Shown piece by piece: positions 8,986 to 15,838 of a DNA stretch of 33,261 nt (positions are counted from its first letter, which is position 1; each line of letters begins with the position of its first letter). Below the pieces are notes generated by a model. The model was not told the DNA's origin. It did no database searches and saw only the letters and a list, made by a program, of their open reading frames with translations. The position numbers and the translations under genes were made by a program. The stretch comes from Candidatus Zixiibacteriota bacterium (GTDB lineage: Bacteria; Zixibacteria; MSB-5A5; GN15; FEB-12). The stretch is taken from assembly GCA_020348905.1 (NCBI GenBank), contig CP070756.1, forward strand, positions 2,172,526 through 2,205,786, given 5' to 3'.

Positions 8986-10491
8986 ATGAATCAGGTACGT
9001 AGCCGCACACTGCTCTTTACCGCAGGTGTCATCTTTCTTCTCGCTTCGATGTCGTTTGCCTTTGACTTCAGCGAGTTAGAAGAGTCGGTCAGCGAGTATC
9101 AGTTGGAGAACGGTCTGAAAATTATTGTCATGGAGCGCCATGACGCACCGGTGGTGTCGTTTGCCACGTATGCCGATGTTGGGGCCGCCAACGACCCCAA
9201 GGAATATACCGGCATGGCTCATATGTTTGAACATATGGCCTTCAAGGGAACCAGCACCCTTGGCACAACCGACATCGACAAAGAACTCGAGTTGATGGCC
9301 ATTGAGGATTCAGTCTGGTACGAGTTGCGGGAAGAACGCAAGAAAGGCCGTATGGCCGACTCTACCCGTTTGGCGGAACTCGAGAAGGCCTTTGTAGAGG
9401 CGATCGAGAACGCCAATCAGTACGTTGTTCCCAATGCCTTTGATCAGATTGTCGAGACCGAGGGCGGCGTTGGACTCAACGCCGGCACCGGCAGCGACAA
9501 CACCGTTTACATAATGAGTTTGCCGTCCAACAAGGTCGAACTATGGATGGCCCTGGAATCCGAGCGTTTCATTGATCCGGTTCTCAGAGAAATGTATCGC
9601 GAGCGGGATGTGGTCGCCGAGGAGAGGCGTCAGTCGATCGAAAGCAACCCTATCTCCAGAACACTATGGGGCCTTATGTCGACCGCCTTCAGAGCCCACC
9701 CTTACGGCAATTCGATACTCGGTCATATGTCCGACATTCAGAATTATACTCGCGGCGCCGCTCTGGCATTCTTTAAGAAATACTACGTACCGTCCAACAT
9801 GGTCGTAGGAATTGTCGGCGACGTAAAGCCGGATAAAATATTCGAGATGGCCGAGCGCTACTGGGGTCGTATCCCCGCCAGTCCGAAGCCCGAGAGGCTG
9901 GCCACGGTGGAGCCGGAGCAGGCCGGACAGCGTACTATTGAACTCGAGGATAGAGCCCAGCCGTTGTTCGTGGCCGCCTGGCACGTTCCTCCCGCCACCG
10001 ATCCGGATTGGCCCGCCGTTGAAGCTTTTGCGGACTACCTGGGCCAGGGCCGTACCTCCATGCTCTACAAAAACCTGGTCAAGGAAAAGAAGATAGCAGC
10101 GGCCTCAGGTGTACTGGCCGGCTGGCCGGGCAATAAGTTCCCGTGCCTGGTAATCGCATATGCAATACCCTCGCCCGGCAATACCAACGAGATCTGTGAA
10201 ACTGAAATCTTCGCTGAAGTGGAGAAACTTCAAACCGAGTTGATTCCGGCGGAAGAAGTCGAGAAAATCAAGGCCCGTGCGAAAGCCGACCTGATTAATA
10301 ACCTGTCCGGCAATCTCGGTATGGCTATTCAGCTTTGTGGTTACGAAACTGACTGGGGAGACTGGCGCGAGCTTTTCCGCCAACTGGATCGAATAAACGC
10401 CATCACCGCCGAAGATATTCAGCGAGTGGCTCAGAAGTACTTTACCAAGAAAAACCGTACCGTTGCTAAGCTAAGCACGATAGAAGGATAG
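8986..10491 (+). CDS. Secreted M16 family zinc peptidase (active-site subunit)
   Basis: This is a 501-residue protein related to pitrilysin and the processing-peptidase beta subunit. After a signal peptide (about residues 1-25, hydrophobic core LLFTAGVIFLLASMSFA) comes the M16 N-terminal domain with the inverted zinc motif HMFEH (H79, E82, H83). The downstream glutamate-containing segment and a GLNAGTGSDNTVY strand follow. The C-terminal M16 half contains DYLGQGRTSMLYKNLV. The zinc motif is complete, so catalysis is expected, probably in the periplasm. The ATG at 8986 has a GGAGG at 8976-8980, 5 bases away; an upstream in-frame TTG at 8911 is rejected because it is part of a promoter. It lies 12 bases upstream of the second M16 gene, which supports a two-subunit complex. 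Substrate is unknown; family members often degrade or process peptides. Confidence 0.92.
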   Translation: MNQVRSRTLLFTAGVIFLLASMSFAFDFSELEESVSEYQLENGLKIIVMERHDAPVVSFATYADVGAANDPKEYTGMAHMFEHMAFKGTSTLGTTDIDKELELMAIEDSVWYELREERKKGRMADSTRLAELEKAFVEAIENANQYVVPNAFDQIVETEGGVGLNAGTGSDNTVYIMSLPSNKVELWMALESERFIDPVLREMYRERDVVAEERRQSIESNPISRTLWGLMSTAFRAHPYGNSILGHMSDIQNYTRGAALAFFKKYYVPSNMVVGIVGDVKPDKIFEMAERYWGRIPASPKPERLATVEPEQAGQRTIELEDRAQPLFVAAWHVPPATDPDWPAVEAFADYLGQGRTSMLYKNLVKEKKIAAASGVLAGWPGNKFPCLVIAYAIPSPGNTNEICETEIFAEVEKLQTELIPAEEVEKIKARAKADLINNLSGNLGMAIQLCGYETDWGDWRELFRQLDRINAITAEDIQRVAQKYFTKKNRTVAKLSTIEG

Positions 10492-10503
10492 TCGGGAGTG
10501 GTA

Positions 10504-12648
10504 ATGATGATCAGGAAAACACTTATTTTGCTGACGGCCGGCTTATTAATGCCGATGCTGTTTTGCCTTCACGTCATAGCTCAGGATGTGGAAAATCTTG
10601 AGTTTCCCAAGTTAAATGAAATCAAGATTCCCGATGTCGAGAAAGTGACTCTGGATAACGGGATGCGACTGTATCTGCTGGAAGACAAGTCTCTTCCGGT
10701 CTTCAATGTGAGCGTTCGCATAAACTGCGGTACGTACCTGGACCCGGCCGACAAGATCGGGATGGCTGACCTGTGCGGTACGGTCATGAGAACCGGCGGT
10801 ACCGAGACGTGGACGGGCGACCAGATCGATGAGCTGCTCGAAGGAATCGGAGCAACTGTCGAAACATACATCAACAGGGCGTCCGGGGGGGCCTTTGTAA
10901 ATGTTTTGAGCGAGTATGCCGACACCGGCCTGGCCGTTCTGGCCGATGTCTTGCGCCGACCGGTTTTCGACGAAGACAAAATCGAAGTCGCCAAAATGCA
11001 GACTCGCAGCGGGATTGCACGGCGCAACGACCAGATATCCCAGATCGCGCGCCGGGAATACAGCAAGCTCATTTACGGAGCCGATTCACCTTTCGCCCGC
11101 CACCCGGAGTATGCAACCATCGAGGCTATCTCACGTCAGGATTTGATCAACTACCATATCGCTTACTTTCACCCTGAAAATATAATGATGGCAATCTGGG
11201 GAGACTTCAAAAAGAAGGATGTCATCAAGAAGATCAAGCAGCTGTTTGGAAACTGGGAAATGGGCGGTATCCCCGTTCCGCCACTCCCCCGGGTTGATTA
11301 TGATTTCCGCAGCAAGGTCTACTACATCGAGAAGACCGATGTCGAACAGGCTTATATTCGACTGGGCCATATCGGCGGACTGATGACAGACGCGGACTAT
11401 ACCGATCGGATAGTCATGAATAGTATCCTCGGTGAGGGTTTTGGAAGCCGCATTACCGACGCTGTCCGCACCAGGCTGGGCCTGGCCTACTCAACCGGTG
11501 GAAGGTACACTTCTAATATCTCATATCCCGGCTATTTCTTCGCCGCCGCATCCACCAAGCCACAGAGCGCCCTGCTGGCCACCCGGGAAATGATAAAACA
11601 AATCAAATCGATGTTGACCGACTTGCCTACCGAGAAAGAGATGAAGAAAGGTAAGGACGGCTACCTGAACTCCTTCGTCTTCAATTTCGACACTCGCCGA
11701 GAAGTCCTTGAGAGAATGATGGCCTACGATTTCTACGGCCTGCCGGAAGATTTCCTCCAGCAGGAGAAGCAGGGAGTCGAGAACGTCACTCCCGAAGCCG
11801 TCATGGCGGCAGCTCAGAACAACCTGCGTCCCGACGAAATGGTAATACTCGTGGTTGGAAATGGCGCCGAGTTTGAGCAGCCACTGGACAGTCTGGGCCT
11901 GGGACCGGTCGATACGATTGATATCACTATCCCTCCCGCCGAACAGGAGGAGCAGGTCGAGGTTTCGGAGGGCAACGTTCAAAAGGGAATGACGCTGCTG
12001 AATAAGGCCGTTGATGTCGCCGGCGGATTGGAGAACTTCAAGAAGATCGAAGGCGTTTCGTTCAAGAGTAATATCCTCGTCGAGTCCGGTCAGCACAGGT
12101 TTGAGGTGGCGCACGAAGCGGCGATGCTGTTTGCAGGCAAGAAACGCAATGTCGTATACATGTCAGGGATCCCCGTGTATGATATTTACGACGGTGCAAC
12201 CGGATGGAAAACCGGCGGTGACGGCGAGATTCGCGCCATGGACGAGAACGAGTTGGCCGAAGCCGGCCGTGACCTGTCCCGCAACATTATCAGCATCTTC
12301 CGCCAGGCCGACAATCTCCCTTATCAGGTAGTCTACGCCGGACCGGATGTGATCGATGATATCGCCGTTGAATACGTCGCCTTGATGGAAGACGAAGAAA
12401 ACTCGCTCTGCCGTCTTGGAATCGACGCCGACGGCCGGTTGGTCTGTTGTTCGTTCTACGGCATCACCGCTTTCGGCCCCGGAATTACCGAAGAGATCTT
12501 CTCGGCCGAAACCGAGATTGAGGGAGTAAAGATCCCCATGCAGATTAAGCGAATCATGAACGGCCGAGAATTCGGGGTGGAGACAATATCAGAGTTTCTG
12601 ATAAATCCGGAACTTCCGGAAGACACCTTTGCAAAGCCCGAAGAATAA
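10504..12648 (+). CDS. M16 family protein lacking the zinc motif, with C-terminal LolA-like extension
   Basis: This ~714-residue secreted protein is the probable partner of the preceding M16 peptidase. Residues about 1-28 form a signal peptide (core LILLTAGLLMPMLFCLHVIA). The M16 N-terminal domain is clear (VTLDNGMRLYLLEDKSLPVF), but where HxxEH should stand the sequence is ADLCGTVMRTGGT, so the zinc site is gone. The C-terminal half keeps the arginine-tyrosine motif RTRLGLAYSTGGRY, which in two-subunit M16 proteases is supplied by the non-zinc subunit. From about residue 500 on there is an extra ~210-residue domain, beginning NKAVDVAGGLENFKKIEGV, that looks like the lipoprotein-sorting (LolA-like) fold often joined to such proteins; this last assignment is tentative. 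ATG 10504 or 10507 fits the GGGAG at 10494-10498 better than the GTG at 10498. Confidence 0.88.
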   Translation: MMIRKTLILLTAGLLMPMLFCLHVIAQDVENLEFPKLNEIKIPDVEKVTLDNGMRLYLLEDKSLPVFNVSVRINCGTYLDPADKIGMADLCGTVMRTGGTETWTGDQIDELLEGIGATVETYINRASGGAFVNVLSEYADTGLAVLADVLRRPVFDEDKIEVAKMQTRSGIARRNDQISQIARREYSKLIYGADSPFARHPEYATIEAISRQDLINYHIAYFHPENIMMAIWGDFKKKDVIKKIKQLFGNWEMGGIPVPPLPRVDYDFRSKVYYIEKTDVEQAYIRLGHIGGLMTDADYTDRIVMNSILGEGFGSRITDAVRTRLGLAYSTGGRYTSNISYPGYFFAAASTKPQSALLATREMIKQIKSMLTDLPTEKEMKKGKDGYLNSFVFNFDTRREVLERMMAYDFYGLPEDFLQQEKQGVENVTPEAVMAAAQNNLRPDEMVILVVGNGAEFEQPLDSLGLGPVDTIDITIPPAEQEEQVEVSEGNVQKGMTLLNKAVDVAGGLENFKKIEGVSFKSNILVESGQHRFEVAHEAAMLFAGKKRNVVYMSGIPVYDIYDGATGWKTGGDGEIRAMDENELAEAGRDLSRNIISIFRQADNLPYQVVYAGPDVIDDIAVEYVALMEDEENSLCRLGIDADGRLVCCSFYGITAFGPGITEEIFSAETEIEGVKIPMQIKRIMNGREFGVETISEFLINPELPEDTFAKPEE

Positions 12649-12670
12649 TTTAAAAATACCTGCGGCTTGA

Positions 12671-12697
12671 GGCCGGCTTTTCAAGCCGGCCTTTTTT
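12671..12697 (+). terminator. Intrinsic terminator after the M16 pair
   Basis: A perfect 9-base-pair stem, GGCCGGCTT (12671-12679) with AAGCCGGCC (12683-12691), closes a 3-base loop and is followed at once by six T (12692-12697). It starts 22 bases after the stop codon of the second M16 gene. This separates M16 transcription from the paralog array downstream. Confidence 0.9.
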
Positions 12698-13022
12698 ATA
12701 CCCTTCCGGAGATCGCTGACGGGCCTGCCATGACTTCCGCCCGTTCCCTGCCCGTAGCCAGGCGCGCGAATTATAATTATGTGCAATTGAGGCCGGTCCG
12801 CACAATGCGCGCCGGTCTTTCTGTTTGAGTGTCGTAGACACACCCTGATATACCATTATCAGACCCGGTTTTTCAGCACTCCTGCTCCGCCACGAACGTT
12901 ATCACAGGCAATCGATAGACACATTTTTTGCGGCCCTCCACGACCCGGCTGGCAGGCATGAAACATATTCCGGCGTCCGGGCGTCCCTCTTTTGCACCGC
13001 CGTACAATACCGGAGGTTACAA
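12698..13022 (+). other. Non-coding region upstream of paralog P1
   Basis: There is no convincing gene here. It contains a TATAAT within an AT-rich stretch (12772-12777) without a good -35 element, two small inverted repeats (GTGTC/GACAC at 12829-12841; CTGATA/TATCAG at 12845-12862), and TACAAT at 13003-13008 just before the P1 ribosome binding site. GGAGG at 13012-13016 lies 6 bases before the P1 ATG. The length of the region suggests that P1 has its own promoter, but none can be named with confidence. Confidence 0.4.
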
Positions 13023-15626
13023 ATGATACCAAAGAGACTCGGTTACGCCGCCGTTTGTACGTATTTCATTATCAGCCTTCTCACCAGCCCCGTTGCCGGT
13101 CGAGCAATGCCCGGACCGGAGGAGGATAAGACACCCTCGGTTTTGCCGCTGACGACCGCCCCCGCTTTCGGAATCGTAGCGCATCGCGTCGGGCAAATGG
13201 TCCTATGCATCCGCAACGACGGCAACTTTGGAGCCTGCTGGCAACAAACACCGGTAGACTTCTATACCGGCGAGGAGATCCCGTCGTGCGAATTCCCAAA
13301 AGGATCAAACACCCATTATTTGTGGGGTTCCTCTTTCTGGATTGGTGCCGTTGTGAATCACGACACACTGGTTTCGACCGGCTGGTCCGGGTGGTTCTCA
13401 GTCGGCAGCGAATTCGCGCCCGAACAAGACGGCCTGGGTGAAATCGACCGGCGCGCCATGGGATCAATTGACCCCGCCATGGCCGCCGATGCCATCAGCG
13501 AAGAGGACTATATTAGCGTTTACTACGACACTCTGACAACAGGTGTGATTCCCGATTACTTCGGACGACCGCACATACCGCTCAATATAGAAGTCACCGA
13601 GCGGTCGTACGCCTGGTCGTACTCTTATGCCGAAGACTTTATTCTTTTTGATTATACCATTCAAAATATCGGCCGGGAGCGGCTCAGCGATGTCTATATG
13701 GGTATCTTCGTCGATGGAGATGTCTACTGGGGTCAGACGAGCTTGTTTGGTATGACAGACGATATCTGCGGGTTTGTGCAGGCTTTTTCCAGCAGCAGAG
13801 ATGGGTGCGTGTTCTGGGACACCGTCAACATTGCCTGGATAGCCGATAACGACGGAGACCCCTATTTGGGGGCCTATAATGATAGGTCAGTGACAGGAGT
13901 GACGGGTACTCGGATTATCCGTACGCCCGCCGACTCGCTCGATGTTTCTTTCAACTGGTGGATTAGTAACTGGGACACAGAATTGGACTTCGGGCCTCGG
14001 GAGATCGCCGGAGTGGGTCGATTACAAGAAGATTTCCGGGATTTCGGTACCGGTGGACTGGGTACCCCCGAGGGAGACCGCAATGCTTACTACCAGATGC
14101 GGAACATGGAATTCGATTACGACCAGATCTACACGGCCACGATTGGTGCCACCGATCCCAACTGGCTCCAACCGACTCAATCATTGGCCGGTAACTTTGC
14201 CGATGGCTTTGACACGCGATACCTGCTCTCTTTCGGTCCCTTCGATATTGACCCCGGCGAGAGCCTGCCCATATCCTTCGCCTATGTCGGCGGCGACAAT
14301 TTCCATGTCGATCCGAATAATATCAACAACCTTCCCGACAACCCGGATACGTATTACGAAAACGTCGATTTTTCCGACCTGGCCCTCAACGCTGCCTGGG
14401 CCGGGCGAGTCTACGACAACCCCGGCGTAGATACCGATGGTGACGGCTATTCCGGAAAGGTCCGCTTCTGCTGCGATGACGGCAGAGCTTACAGCTTCAG
14501 TTCAATCGATGACACCCTGGAGATTGACGGTTTCAGCAGCAACGGCTGCCAGTTAACGTGGTATGAAGGGGACGGCGTACCTGATTTTCGCGCCGCTTCA
14601 CCCCCCCCGGGCCCGGACTTCTGGCTGGAGCCAAGTGTCGGAAAGATTCGGGTACGTATCAACGGCCAGCGCTCGGAAACCGCCAGGGACGTCTTTTCCG
14701 GCCGGCCTGATTTCGAAGGATACCGGGTCTATGTCGGCCGCGATGAAAGAGAATCCAGCTTCAGTGTGGTCGGATCCTACGACCGCGAGGATTACAATAA
14801 ATTCGTCTGGACTGGACTCGACTTCAGGCTTTTCGACATTCCTTATTCGCTGGATTCACTGAGGTGCCTTTACGGAGCCTCCTGCGAAGACTCGCTGTTC
14901 GATCCCATGGTATACACACGCGACCACCCTTACCGGCATCCGCTTTTTGCCGATTCGCTATTTTACTTTGACGCCCAGGATTACAACGCATCGGAGTTCG
15001 GTAGCCTGACACCGATCAGGAAAATCTACCCCGACCAACCGTATCCTTCGTCGGTGAATCCGGATTCGGCCGGTGCTGATGAATTGACCGATGACGGTCG
15101 TCTCAAATACTTCGAATACGAGATCGAGATCGACGGCCTTTTGCCAACGGTGCCCTATTATGTAAGTGTCACCGCCTTCGATTTCGGCTCCCCGGAGGAA
15201 GACCTGGAAGCCCTGGAAAGCGCCATTGCCCGCAACGTCAAAATGGCTTATGCCGAGAGAACCGCCGGTGATGTACTGTCCGGGAATCTTAAGGCTTACG
15301 TTTATCCGAATCCATATCGTTCCGATGGCGACTACCGCGATACTGGCTTTGAGGGCCGTACGGAAACCGATCGTCCCGATCACCGTGTTCGGGCGATAAA
15401 TTTCGCTAATCTGCCCCCCCGGTGCTCTATTAGCATATACTCGCTGGACGGCGACCTCGTTCGCAGGTTAGAACACGACGCCGATCCGGCCGACCCAACC
15501 TCGTCACACGAGACGTGGAATCTCATCACCCGCAACACCCAGATGGTGGTCTCCGGTCTTTACTACTGGGTGGTGGAGGCCGAAAACGGCAATACGCAGG
15601 TGGGAAAATTGGTCATAATCATGTGA
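13023..15626 (+). CDS. Large secreted protein P1 with FlgD-Ig/T9SS-type C-terminal domain (tandem paralog 1 of 5)
   Basis: This is a protein of unknown function, 867 residues. Residues 1-26 are a signal peptide ending at SPVAG. Then come a conserved core (HRVGQMVLCIRNDGNFG at 54-70; FWIGAVV near 105; YAWSYSYAEDFILFDY at 196-211), an EF-hand-like acidic loop DNDGD (275-279), and NWWISN (311-316). A second acidic loop of thrombospondin-3 type follows (DTDGDG, 470-475), then a fibronectin-III-like region (FEGYRVY at 564-570 to YYVSVTAFDFGSP at 712-724). The C-terminal module runs from YPNPYR (761-766) to the end and resembles sorting domains used for surface export in the FCB group. Paired cysteines occur at 249/262, 483-484/509 and 615/621. 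No catalytic motif was recognised. GGAGG precedes the ATG at 6 bases. Closest relative in the window is P2. Confidence 0.85.
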   Translation: MIPKRLGYAAVCTYFIISLLTSPVAGRAMPGPEEDKTPSVLPLTTAPAFGIVAHRVGQMVLCIRNDGNFGACWQQTPVDFYTGEEIPSCEFPKGSNTHYLWGSSFWIGAVVNHDTLVSTGWSGWFSVGSEFAPEQDGLGEIDRRAMGSIDPAMAADAISEEDYISVYYDTLTTGVIPDYFGRPHIPLNIEVTERSYAWSYSYAEDFILFDYTIQNIGRERLSDVYMGIFVDGDVYWGQTSLFGMTDDICGFVQAFSSSRDGCVFWDTVNIAWIADNDGDPYLGAYNDRSVTGVTGTRIIRTPADSLDVSFNWWISNWDTELDFGPREIAGVGRLQEDFRDFGTGGLGTPEGDRNAYYQMRNMEFDYDQIYTATIGATDPNWLQPTQSLAGNFADGFDTRYLLSFGPFDIDPGESLPISFAYVGGDNFHVDPNNINNLPDNPDTYYENVDFSDLALNAAWAGRVYDNPGVDTDGDGYSGKVRFCCDDGRAYSFSSIDDTLEIDGFSSNGCQLTWYEGDGVPDFRAASPPPGPDFWLEPSVGKIRVRINGQRSETARDVFSGRPDFEGYRVYVGRDERESSFSVVGSYDREDYNKFVWTGLDFRLFDIPYSLDSLRCLYGASCEDSLFDPMVYTRDHPYRHPLFADSLFYFDAQDYNASEFGSLTPIRKIYPDQPYPSSVNPDSAGADELTDDGRLKYFEYEIEIDGLLPTVPYYVSVTAFDFGSPEEDLEALESAIARNVKMAYAERTAGDVLSGNLKAYVYPNPYRSDGDYRDTGFEGRTETDRPDHRVRAINFANLPPRCSISIYSLDGDLVRRLEHDADPADPTSSHETWNLITRNTQMVVSGLYYWVVEAENGNTQVGKLVIIM

Positions 15627-15713
15627 ACGTCTGGCTCCGCATGCGGCCACACAGGACGCCCGGTCTTATTCCGGCTCGTTAATTTCTCGCCAGCCGGACC
15701 AACATGAAAAACG

Positions 15714-15742
15714 TTGTTTTAATCCCAACAGCCTCTTATATT
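15714..15742 (+). promoter_or_regulatory. Candidate promoter for paralog P2
   Basis: TTGTTT (15714-15719) and TATATT (15737-15742) are separated by exactly 17 bases, in the 212-base gap between P1 and the P2 start. The -10 element matches consensus at five of six positions and the -35 at three. The same pair, with a 16-base spacer, occurs before the MFS gene on the other strand. Confidence 0.4.
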
Positions 15743-15838
15743 GCTTGCTTCAGACAGGCGTTTTGATCGATGCTAAACATTTGCTCCGGTTCAAACGTCT
15801 GTATTCTACATCGTGGTATGGCTCAGGAAGGTCGAGGG

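Noticed and set aside
12791-12820. A GC-rich stretch with two copies of GCCGGTC resembling a terminator
   Set aside because: The copies are in direct, not inverted, orientation, so they cannot form the stem; only a 4-base CGCA/TGCG pairing remains.
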